This document shows, piece by piece, positions 38,162 to 55,500 of a stretch of 64,000 bases of DNA; the stretch's first letter is position 1, and each line of letters starts with the position of its first letter. The translations under genes were made by a program, and so were the position numbers. The notes under the pieces are model-generated. The model was not told where the DNA came from, did no database searches, and worked only from the letters and a program-made list of their open reading frames with translations. The DNA comes from Antedon mediterranea (Eukaryota > Echinodermata > Crinoidea > Comatulida > Antedonidae): the NCBI RefSeq assembly GCF_964355755.1, contig NC_092670.1, positions 1,203,001 through 1,267,000 of the forward strand, given 5' to 3'.

Positions 38162-40564
38162 TCAGATCCCACTACTTGACATAGCGCCATCTATCGGTAG
38201 ACAGGTCCCACTAACCATTGAACTCTTGCCACTTAGAAGAAATAGAATCACATGAACTACCTCATCAACCTCTGTTAAGATAAAAAAAAAAGTTTGGGAG
38301 AAATTATTCATTATTGAACAAATGTTACAAGAAATATGGAAGGTATATAGATAATGAATGAATGATAAATGAAGAGAAGAAGGATCAACACATGAATGGA
38401 TGGCTGGAAGATTATAGAAAAAGAAACAACTGCCTGAATGGAAAGTGAAAGTTTTACCTGCAAACCTGCCCAGTGGAATCCTTCGTTTCATTGGATCTGC
38501 TTTCTCTGGTTTACTCCAACCTACTTTACCCATAGCAGTGTTTGTCACGGTTGGATTCACTGAGTTTACCCGAATCTGATTTGTAAAAGGAGGAAAAAAG
38601 ACAGTGAAATTCAATGTCACATCTATCAATGATGACATCATATCCATCAATGATGACATCATCCTTACTGTGACATCATTCATCATATGTACTTACATTT
38701 TTTGGACCAAGTTCAAGTGCCATTGTCTTTGTTAATGAATCAACTGCAGCTTTTGTTGCACCTATTAAAACAAATGTTATACTTATTGCAATGCTTCATG
38801 ATACAAAATGCTAAGTATATACTTAGTGTAACCACTCATAGCTGTGTTGAATCTGACATCCATAAATTTGATGATATCATTAAAACAAAGGACATAATCC
38901 CACTATGATGACAAAACATCCATACTGTGACATCACATCTTTCTCTCTTCTACTTTACTACCCAATGATAGGACCTACTGTGCATTACATTTGTATCACT
39001 GTATTACTTACAATATACTGTATGGTTTGTCAAACCAACAAGAGAGGCTTGACTTGACACATTAACAATAGCGCCCCCTAAGCCTCGTTCAACCATCCCT
39101 TTAGCCACAATCTGTAACATCAATTTTAGAAATTACAGTAAATGGTTTATTTAGAGATTTGTAATGAACTTTGTGTCCATTTTTTACTTGTTTATCAGAT
39201 AGGATATACAGTATTATTAAAATTGTCAAAGAAAAAACTTATTCTATCTATACATGACAATGACAAGGCTTGGATTACACATTTCTAGGGCACTTTTTTA
39301 TAATAATAAATGTTAAAAAGAGTTTCAAGTTTGAAAAATATTACCTGTGATATCTGTATAATTGACCAAACATTTACATTCATTAATCTGTTAAAAACAA
39401 ATTTGAAGGTGAAATTAAATTAATCATGATTGGTTCATCAATCATAGAAATGGCAACTGAAGGCCCCCCTTGATTGTCAACATAAGTTGGTTAGGGTCAC
39501 CCTCTATAAATAAGGTGTAATAAAAATGTATTCAAACAAGAAACACATTTTCAAAGAATCCCTAAATACAGCTCTAGTATTTGAATGGTACTTACTTGTC
39601 AAAAATGTCTTTTGTCACTTCTAAGAACGGCTCTAATATTGCGACTGCAGCGTTGTTTACCAACAGGTCAATATCACCGCAGTTATTCACAGCTACTGTG
39701 GTTGCTTCAACATCTGCTAGGTCTACACAAATGGTCTTTATTTTTGGTACCTACAAAATAGAGATATTTTAAAGCTGTCTTTAAGTATGATGTACCTATA
39801 TTTTACATTTGTTGTCATTTTTAGTCAGTTATCCTTTTAACTATAGATTACCATCAACAACAATTTCTTAACATTATAGTTTAATTTAGTTTAAAACAAA
39901 GTTTCTTGAATCTTGTAATAAGAATTTACGAGGTGATTGATTGGGTGATTGAAAATAAACATTACACCTCAGCCTTGAGACTGTCCAGATCGGCTTTTGT
40001 ACGGCTTAAAGCAAATACTTCTGCACCACATTTTGATAGAAGAATAGCAGTGTCTCTTCCAATACCTCAAAATATAAGAATAATCATAGATAGATTTAAA
40101 TGAATTATTAAATAATAATAATATATTCAATACGAAACATAGTTGTTGTTGATGTGAAAAATTAAAACCACATAAAAATAATTAAAACTAAAATATTCAT
40201 GAGCTTTTCCAAAAACTGTTTTTGTTGTTATCATCATTGTTAGCTTACGGCGTTTGTATATTATAAAACTAGGCCTAGCTAGGCACTCTAGGTACTTAGG
40301 CTTACCCGCCACTACTATCTACCTACCAGCAGTGTACTAGACTAGCTGTACTGAGTGAGTGACGAACAGTCAGTGCGGCCTATTTATTAAGTAAAACTAG
40401 GCTAGGCCTAGCTAGGCCTAGCCTAGCTCTTATTAAACTATTCTCTACCACTACTTAACTACTCTAACTACACATTTTTTTAAATAATAATTAGTATAGA
40501 CTATATGAACACCTTTTCCAGCTCCGGTTACTAATGCTCTTTTTCCATCAAACCTTATATCCAT
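38162..40564 (-). CDS. DCXR: L-xylulose reductase / dicarbonyl reductase (short-chain dehydrogenase), complete, 246 aa in eight exons
   Basis: This is a cytosolic or membrane-associated NADPH-dependent SDR that reduces L-xylulose to xylitol in the uronate cycle and also reduces alpha-dicarbonyls. Exons (minus strand): 40564-40513, 40065-39968, 39750-39596, 39387-39345, 39111-39012, 38761-38697, 38575-38458, 38271-38162; all are GT-AG with matching phases. The nucleotide-binding TGAGKGIG is at 13-20. SRT at 38-40 is as in human DCXR, where the Arg favours NADP(H). NNAA is at 82-85, catalytic Asn107 and Ser136, and YCATK gives Tyr149 and Lys153. The NPTV...AMGKVGW region and [20 protein letters not shown] match DCXR rather than generic SDRs. 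The length equals the family's (human 244 aa). The C-terminal tail SSSGI differs from the vertebrate one. Confidence 0.93.
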
Positions 40565-40966
40565 GCTTTTGTATTGTTTTTTTTTTTTATAGATAAACAA
40601 AAAAAGTAAACATGGACACGCCCCCTTTTAAACTAGTCTGGTTCCCGTGTTGTATCAACTCTGACTTGAATAGAAATATTTTGCACTAATCCACCGCCGG
40701 GAACCATAGCTTTCGATATGCCACGTTTGGAATTACGTCATATGTCAACATGTAAATAGGAAATTCGCCGATGAGGTCAATTGATCACAACAGAATTTTA
40801 CGGAAGGAAGATTCGTAGTGTGACACCCTCTTTTGTGTAAATAGTACAACGTTTATCAGTCATCATGCGTTGAAAACTTGATGAATATCAAGTTTAAATA
40901 TGCTCCTTCATTTATCGAATTTATTTAGTTTAATTGTAAAGAGTTACCAAATATTTAGATGATACG
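40565..40966. promoter_or_regulatory. Shared head-to-head promoter region of DCXR and the CDR2L-like gene
   Basis: Only 402 bases separate the two divergent start codons, so both 5' UTRs and promoters must lie here unless non-coding exons exist elsewhere. The stretch is richer in CpG (CCACCGCCGGGAACC) than its surroundings and contains a CRE-like ACGTCA at about 40735. No clear TATA box is placed for either gene. Confidence 0.55.
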
Positions 40967-45876
<4,910 letters not shown>

Positions 45877-48800
45877 TTACTTTAAGTATATACTTAAGTA
45901 TATACAGTACAACTTCCAACGACGAGTTTGTGACCACCAACACCACCATTCTACAGCTACTGCTGCCTCTATGCATACTTTACTATGATCAAATCATTAT
46001 TTATGTTATATGTCTGTTAATATTGTACTAAAGTTTATGTTCAAAGGAGTTATAGATATGAAATTATTTGGTATTAAAAGTTATTTAAGTTTTTTTCATG
46101 TATGGTCTTATGTTATTACAGTACTGCCAAGTTGACAATATTGATAATTGTTATCAGGAGCAAACAGGAAACAATATCTAAAATAAAATACACAAGTGGG
46201 AACATTTTGATTGACACAATTTTGATCTTCTATCTCACCTTGTAAAATCCTATAAATATAAACTGACCAATGACCAATCAGAAAAAGCTTTATATTAACC
46301 AATGAGAAGAGCCAACAGGGAGCCGTTTGTTATAGCAAGAGTTAACATTTGATTAACAAAGGGTATATTGAGTCTATTCTTTGTTTATTATTAAATAAAA
46401 ACCAAATTTTAATATTGTTAATTTAAGTACAGCACTCGGTAAATCAACAACTAATAATAAAATAAACAAATAATAAAATAAAGTAAATAAGAACGTTTAA
46501 TAATTTAATCTCAAATGCATACAAAAACACTGCAATATATTCTATATATGTGTGTGCTTTTTAAAGAGGTTTTGCTTTTGTTTCAATACTATTAAACGTT
46601 TCAGCTTCTTGCCAAAAGAAAATCCTTGACAAAACTAAATTTACATACTATTAAGAGTATTGTTTCTGCCATAAAAACTAAATTTAAATCCTTTTAAAAA
46701 TATTAATTTTGCCATAGAGAAAGTAGAAAGTACATTACTGTTTGCTTACTGTTTTAATAATATTAAAGTATGTTTAAATGCCTTTGTTGAATTTAAAATA
46801 ATAGTTAAATATTTTAAATTATATATATAAATTGTTGAATATGTTACAGCATTAAGGATAGGGCAATTTTAAATATCTACAAATTATTATAACTAAGGTG
46901 TATGTACAATTGTTTGTAGTCAATTTTTAATTTAATTATTTTGCCAATATTGCCAAATAATTTATTAAAAGTAAAGTGTGTTTATTTCAATCAATATATT
47001 TGAAATATTGTTGAATATTATTTAATTTTTGATGACATATTAATTTACAGATTTGATAATGATTATTTATGATGTAGAATTGATGAAGGTAGTATTATTA
47101 CTTCTGTTGTGTGTTGTTATTTTTGTATTTACTAAAGAAACTGAAAAGAGGATTTTCAAAATTTATTAAGTTATAGCCGAATTTATTGTAATTATTTTAC
47201 CTCATACTTAAAAATGCTTTAATTGAAGACCAACCACACTACTAAATCTGACACAACTATGATGTAAGGGAACAATAATTATACAGTGATAACTTAAGTA
47301 ACTGCTTTACATTAGTACAGTATTAGTATGGTATAATATCCTTTTGAAACTACTGGTTTTATTTTCTGTAAGAAAATCCTTCCAAACTATTTGGTGCTAA
47401 GTTTAAAAAAAACCAGTTTAATTATAAAGCTGATTGTATTGGTTAATATTGTATTACATGGATTAATTGTAATGTGTTAATAATATTACATGCATGGAAA
47501 TATTTCCAGAGTGAAGTAAACGCCATGAATCTAATAATTAAATGTAACTAATAATTGATAATATATAGTGAGCCATACTAGGAGAGTGCATTATTAAGGC
47601 TATGACCCATGTACTTATTGTCCATTAATATTTATCTGTACTTATGTCATACTTAAAGCATGTATTTCTGGTATATAACCATAATAACGTATGAAATCCT
47701 AAACATTACATATATATAGATTATACTGCATGTTGATATGAATATTCTCCCATATGGAATAATGCTGGCTTGCGTATTTATAATTAATATCATATGTTAA
47801 TCATACAATGAGAAAATCAATATTACAACTGTATATAGAATAATTAATCAAAATAGTAAGTTAGAAAATCATCAGTGTTCTATGTTGAATTTATATTAAT
47901 TAATGTTGGGACCCTAGATGTTAGGACCATAGATGTTATTGTTAGGACCCTAGATTTCCAGGGACTATGCATTTTCAAGACCATTGAGATCTTTAAAAAC
48001 CTAGAGTGGTAGAAACTATTGACTTTGAAGCATTAGACTTGCAGGAACCATAAACTCTGTGATTTTGTTTGACCAAGTGTTACCATTATATTCCAGAAAT
48101 TACCCGATTTCCGAATTTTTAAATTCATAAAACAGATTTACAGGATCATGACAAATATTAAAATGTGAAACCCAAAATTTAGGACCACATAGGTCAAGAT
48201 ATAAATGTTTATCTTAAAAAATAAATATTTGGCAAATCAAAATAATTTGCACAACAAATCTATGGTACAAAGAAAGAGCTGATGGTCAAATTTTTTTTAT
48301 TATTATGCAGTTGCTCTCAAAATGGCTGAATTTCGTTTTGTATATTCTCAATTCATTATGCATGGTATATACAAAGTATTTGGTTGGAAAACAAATAAAA
48401 GCACAAATTGATTTGTTTTAATTGTTTTTGTTTGTCTGTTATATCAAGTGTTATAATTGAATGGATAAAAACCTGTTTTAATAAATGACTTCTACAAACT
48501 AAAAACAATTTTCAAATAAAGATTTTTGATTTATACAAGTGACTTTTTCAGTTCCAGAAAGCCCAGTAAATGACCGTGACCAGCTAAGACAAGAGACGAT
48601 TCCCTGCTCTTTTCAAATAGTGTGTAGTGTTTTTGTCCACAGCATTTCATCTCATTCGAAGGCTATAACCACAAATAACAGTATCATGCTCAATGATAAA
48701 AAAAATATGGCACAGACGGTTTAAAACTCTTGCCTCTCTCACATGCTAGTACGATATCTTTTAGCGATTGTTCTTGCAAATAAAGAATCATAATGCATGC

Positions 48801-49536
48801 CTCCAGAATCAGAAACACAACAATAACTAATTGGAGAAATGTGTAAATTGATATTACGATTTAATTTGCTTTAAAAATGAATTTATAATTATGACATTAA
48901 CATAGAAGCATGTATATGCAATAACTAAATAATACAATTACTGCTATAAAACATGTATATTATTAAAATATTCAGAGTACTATGATATCTAAAAATATGT
49001 ATACAGCATTTGCATGAATAATTAGTAACTTTAAGTAAATTGAAGATAAAAATAGCTTTGGCATTCATCTATTTGTATATCCATGTCTAAAACATTTCAT
49101 AATTCTGTGTAAAAATCATTACACTAATTATAATTAAACTTTGTGCATTGATTGAGAATGTTTGTGTTGAGCCATAGAGATATTATCAACAAACACAAAT
49201 CTGTAGCGATAAGTACTTTTTCTATGGCAGTACTCTAAGTATAAACTTTACATTAAAAACACTCAACGGAAAATTGAAGTATTCACTAAAAATTGCCTAT
49301 TTTGAATACACCAATTATCACACATAAGGAACACTTAACATTTTCTCACTTGTCTGTCAATTTGTAAAAATAATGATAAGGTGGTTATTAAAAATAAGTA
49401 TACTTTAAATATATTATTGTTAACTATTGTTCTTAATAAAACTAAGAACAAGTCACCCTGCCCACCCACCAATTAAAACCAACTCTGGCTCAATAATTGC
49501 ACAAATCATTGTTTCTAAAATCTATTTATCTTTTAT
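45877..49536. other. 3' flank of the CDR2L-like gene and of CLCN7 (convergent)
   Basis: 3.7 kb of AT-rich sequence that should contain the CDR2L-like 3' UTR (candidate AATAAA at 46394-46399) and the CLCN7 3' UTR. CCAAT motifs cluster at 46262-46305, with no gene attached. A degenerate AGGACCCTAGATGTT-like repeat lies at about 47905-48060. No coding exon recognised. Confidence 0.5.
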
Positions 49537-52500
49537 TTACGTTGAGATAAAAAGCTGCTCCAACCCTACACCGTGTCCACTGACCCGGAACCGGGCTAAA
49601 TCCTTTCTGGTTACTATACCAACGACCTGTAGAAATAAATATGAGCAGAAACAAGAAACAGTAATTATTAATTATGCAAGATGGTCTATTAATGGATTAC
49701 TTAATCAATTGACAATAATTAACACTCCTTGAAATATTATTACATAATGATCTAGGCAATACCTTTTCTAATTTAATACTTTTAGATAAAAAGTTTATAT
49801 TACTTGCTTTATTTGTTTACTTTTGCTTAATGATTTATGAACGCTACGTTTAAATAATTCTTGTTAAAACTTGTTCGTTTGAACTCGGAATGAGCTTGTA
49901 GCAATGTAAAGGTCACCACAAAGTGTATGAGTGATTATAGTGCTTAACTTAAAACATATATACAGGACATTTACAACAGCAATAAAAACACAACTAATTA
50001 CCTCATTGCAATCATTTACGACCACAAGATGGCGCAATCCAATCGCACGGAATAGACGGAAAATTCTTGGAAGTGAAGCATCCTAGGATAAGATACACAA
50101 CAAATCAAAATCAAATACGAGTTTTAAAAACAGTTGAAAATAAAGCGTTAAATAATTAAATAATAATATCAAACTAATTTGGATGATATCAAATTAACAA
50201 TAGCACTGGTACTAACCTCTGAAACAGAATACGGTGCCTGATTCATAAAAGGTCGAAGGTCAACGCTTGCCTGTCGTTCCAAATGTGTAATGTTCAGGGT
50301 TGAGATGTCTGGGAATCTAGGATAACTATTTTGGAAATCTTTGGTTCTAAGTTTATGGTCACTTGCATCGCTTAATGGGAATGTACTGTAAGCCTGTAAA
50401 AACATGATTTCATCAAAATAAGAAACTTTACACTGGCATAAACATAAAGAAATCAACAATAATAAAAGTGGGATGAGTTAAAGAGGTACAGCTGCAACTT
50501 GTCATTTTTTAAATGATAAAATTAAGAGCATACCTTATGTTTAAGTATAATAAGAAGTTGATCACGTAAAATGAGGCCTCTAAACGTACCAAAAGTTGAC
50601 CCATTCTGAAAGATAACATAACATCTTTTACTTTATATAAATGCATAGTTCAATTAAAGACAACAGGTAAGCAAATAACCTTAACCAACACTAAATTAAG
50701 TGTTGAGTGGGGACGCACCTGATCGTGAGGGTCGACCACAGGAAATCCATTGTGTTTAGAATCTTTACAACTTAATACATCAATGATACGTCCAACATTT
50801 TCAATTGTGTTTAAAGTTACTACAGGCTGGTTCATTACCTCACTGAAAAAAACAATCAATAAAATTGATGTTGATATTAAGAAAATGATATTGATCATAA
50901 TTTATTTATTCAACTTTATTTTACAAGGGTACCTCTCAGTTGTACTACAGCAGTACCAGCTGACATGGGTAAGAGGCCCTCTCAGTTGTACTACAGCAGT
51001 ACCAGCTGACATGGGTAAGAGGCCCTCTCAGTTGTACTACAGCAGTACCAGCTGACTTAGGTAAGAGGCCCTCTCAGTTGTACTACAGCAGTACCAGCTG
51101 ACATGAGTAAGAGGCCCTCTCAGTTGTACTACAGCAGTACCAGCTGACTTGGGTAAGAGGCCCTCTCAGTTGTACTACAGCAGTACCAGCTGACTTGGGT
51201 AAGAGGCCCTTTCAGTTGTACTACAGCAGTACCAGCTGACTTGGGTAAGAGGCCCTCTCAGTTGTACTACAGCAGTACCAGCTGACTTGGGTAAGAGGCC
51301 CTCTCAGTTGTACTACAGCAGTACCAGCTGACTTGGGTAAGAGGCCCTCTCAGTTGTACTACAGCAGTACCAGCTGACTTGGGTAAGAGGCCCTCTCAGT
51401 TGTACTACAGCAGTACCAGCTGACTTGGGTAAGAGGCCCTCTCAGTTGTACTACAGCAGTACCAGCTGACTTGGGTAAGAGGCCCTCTCAGTTGTACTAC
51501 AGCAGTACCAGCTGACTTGGGTAAGAGGCCCTCTCAGTTGTACTACAGCAGTACCAGCTGACTTGGGTAAGAGGCCCTCTCAGTTGTACTACAGCAGTAC
51601 CAGCTGACTTGGGTAAGAGGCCCTCTCAGTTGTACTACAGCAGTACCAGCTGACTTGGGTAAGAGGCCCTCTCAGTTGTACTACAGCAGTACCAGCTGAC
51701 TTGGGTAAGAGGCCCTCTCAGTTGTACTACAGCAGTACCAGCTGACATGGGTAAGAGGCCCTCTCAGTTGTACTACAGCAGTACCAGCTGACTTGGGTAA
51801 GAGGCCCTCTCAGTTGTACTACAGCAGTACCAGCTGACTTGGGTAAGAGGCCCTCTCAGTTGTACTACAGCAGTACCAGCTGACTTGGGTAAGAGGCCCT
51901 CTCAGTTGTACTACAGCAGTACCAGCTGACTTGGGTAAGAGGCCCTCTCAGTTGTACTACAGCAGTACCAGCTGACTTGGGTAAGAGGCCCTCTCAGTTG
52001 TACTACAGCAGTACCAGCTGACTTGGGTAAGAGGCCCTCTCAGTTGTACTACAGCAGTACCAGCTGACTTGGGTAAGAGGCCCTCTCAGTTGTACTACAG
52101 CAGTACCAGCTGACTTGGGTAAGAGGCCCTCTCAGTTGTACTACAGCAGTACCAGCTGAGTTGGGTAAGAGGCCCTCTCAGTTGTACTACAGCAGTACCA
52201 GCTGACATGAGTAAGAGGCCCTCTTAAAAAACAATACAAATAAATACAGATGAATAAAGATACAATATGATTTATAAAGTTAAAATTCTCAAACAGATAA
52301 CAGTTTTAAAATTGAAACAAAATTTAAGATATTATTGATGTTAACATTCATGATGATAATAATTTTATAGAAGACTTACTACTGTATTGGTATTGAAAAC
52401 CCTCATCACATCACAAAATAATTCCAAATATACACATTTTATTTGCTGCTTTCTTAAATATGATATAGTAACAATAAAAAGGAGCATGATCTAACCGTGC

Positions 52501-55500
52501 ATGAATATTAGCAGTTAGCTGTGGTGGTTCCCATGGCAATATAGGAACACTCTGTAGTTGTATGTGTATGTCATACAGGCCTTCGTTGAATATGTCTCCT
52601 ATCCATTTAGCAAAGACAAGAACCAGCATAAGAGGTAGACCATATGTTATGTTGCCTGTTGCCTCGATTAAAATGACAGTTAAACTGATGGTCATCCGTA
52701 ACACTCCCCCTGATTGATAACAAAAACAATTATTATTGTGTATCACCATACACACAATATAAAAACACACCATAAATTGTATTTGACAAGTCTCAATGGT
52801 AACTCACAAAAGTCAAATGATGAATTTAAAAAGGTATTTGTCTTAAGCTCTGTCTACACTATCAAACTTTATGTGAACAAAAATGTGATGTGCCGATACA
52901 GTATATCGACATGATGATATTTAGGCACATCACTACCATATTTAGGCACATCACTACCATATTTAGGCACATCACTACCATATTTAGGCACATCACTACC
53001 ATATTTAGGCACATCACACTTTTTTTGTCAAATTAGTTTGATAGTGTTCCTTATATTAGTCATCTTTTACAATTACAATAAAATCATATTATGTTTACCT
53101 AGATGGGCTGCTGCTCCTATTAGTGCGTATTTACCAGGATCAGACAATTGCTAAAGAAAAAAAAGTGGTATATTTTAAAAAGAAATCTATTTAGAAAGTC
53201 ATAAACCAATAGGCTTATGTATGTCAATGTTATTAACATATTTCAATTAACAACACAATCAAACTTAACGCTATTTGTACAATATAGTCTACAAAAACAA
53301 ATATAATATTTATATAAACACTAAAAAGAAACATCTTAATACACTTACTGCGTCTGGTAAAACAGTATTAATCAGAATACCACATAAACGACCCCAAGCT
53401 GCTCCCGTAAGGATGCACGGAATGAAAAGCCCGCTTGGAATGTTGAGTCCGTATGTCCAGCACGAAAGTAGAAAATATACAATAAAAAACACTAATAAAG
53501 TTTTGACTGAGTAAGCATCTGAAACACAAAAGAAAACAAGAAAAATGTTTATCTTTCGTGAGGACAACCCTCTTTTATTTCGTTCCAAACTTTCAGTAGC
53601 ATATAAAACTAGAAAGACACTCCAAGAGTGCATACCTCCGCCTACTGTGAAATTCTCCTACATAAGATTTCTCCGGTAAAAAAGAAATATATATATATAT
53701 TTGTGTGTGTCTTAATGCTGTTTGTGATTTAGGCTAATTTCACTACAAGCATGTGTATGCGAGTTTGGTGTAATGGCTATGTAACAAGCCTTTCAATTAA
53801 CAATAGCTTCAGTTGACTAACAATAGAACAGCAACGTGAAAATCAAACGAGTGAATTTGAAAAGAAATAGGTTTATAAAACAGAATTATAATAATGTTAG
53901 TTTAAATCAAACCTGTTGATCTATTAAGTGAGAAACATGCTTGTTTAATGAAGGTTAATGGTTCAAATCCTGATTGACTACATTAAAGCTCTGTCTACAC
54001 TATCAGACTGTGATGTGCCAGAATATGGTAGTGATATGCCATCATCGTGTCTACATATGGGCATATCACATAGGTAAATTATATATACATCACATGAGTA
54101 TAGTATAGGTTTATCAATAAAGCTCTGTCTACATTATCAGACTGTGATGTGCCAGAATATGGTAGTGATATGCCATCATCGTGTCTACATATGGGCACAT
54201 CACATAGGTAAATTATATATACATCACATGAGTATAGTATAGGTTTATCAATAAAGCTCTGTCTACACTATCAGACTGTGATGTGCCAGAATATGGTAGT
54301 GATATGCCATCATAGTGTCTACATATGGGCACATCACATAGGTAAATTATATATACATCACATGAGTATAGTATAGGTTTATCAATAAAGCTCTGTCTAC
54401 ACTATCAGACTGTGATGTGCCAGAATATGGTAGTGATATGCCATCATAGTGTCTACATATGGGCACATCACATAGGTAAATTATATATACATCACATGAG
54501 TATAGTATAGGTTTATCAATAAAGCTCTGTCTACACTATCAGACTGTGATGTGCCAGAATATGGTAGTGATATGCCATCATAGTGTCTACATATGGGCAC
54601 ATCACATAGGTAAATTATATATACATCACATGAGTATAGTATAGGTTTATCAATAAAGCTCTGTCTACACTATCAAATTTTATGTGACAAAATATGTGAT
54701 GTGCCCATATGGACATGATGATGTCATATCACTACTACATTTGGTCATATCACTACCATACTTGGTCACATCACACTTATTTTTCAAACTAATTTGATAG
54801 TGTAGACAAGGCTTTAGAGTAGAGTAGAACAAAATGATATACCTGGTGGATCGTGGAAGAGGTTTTTGATGGACGCTTCTGGCGTACTAAAAAACAAACT
54901 AGCTGTTGCCGAGTATTCCCCATCAGCACAGAACATCTGGCAAACAAATTTGAAAATCAATCAATATTAATTGCGCAAACAATTCTTTTGCAGAAAATTA
55001 AATGATTATTTTTGAACAAGAAGGAAGTAATGTGTACAAAATTCTTTTTATCAAACCAATGGTACAAATTACGAGATTAGATTGTAAATTACCTTCTTCT
55101 CCCGATAAAAGAATTGTTGACACATTGTTAATTACAAACCAGATGAACATTTACAAACAAGGAAGTAAAATGTATTTTAATGCAATGACATAATGCAATG
55201 ACATAATCTGTAAAGATCTGTCTACACTATCAATCTAGTTTGACAAAAAAACGTATGATGTGCCCAAATACTGTAGTAATATAACATCGTGTCCATAGAT
55301 GGGCACATCACATTTTTTTCTCACATAAAGTTTGATAGTGTATCTTTAGGTATGTAAATAACGTACTGTATGAAGGGCAAACGCTGTCTTAATTTGATAT
55401 CTCCTTACCTGCAATGGATATTTGACCTCTTCCTGTGGTAACGACCTACAATCTTGAATATTGTATATTGCTAAGAAAGCTAAAGTTGCTGTAACACTAG

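Noticed and set aside
38162-38686. 174-codon minus-strand frame taken as a single-exon protein
   Set aside because: Only parts match DCXR; the rest is intron. Spliced exons at 38575-38458 and 38271-38162 explain the conserved pieces.
52411-52773. 120-codon minus-strand frame as an independent gene
   Set aside because: It contains CLCN7 exon 15 ([19 protein letters not shown]) with intron sequence on both sides; splice sites and phase place it in CLCN7.
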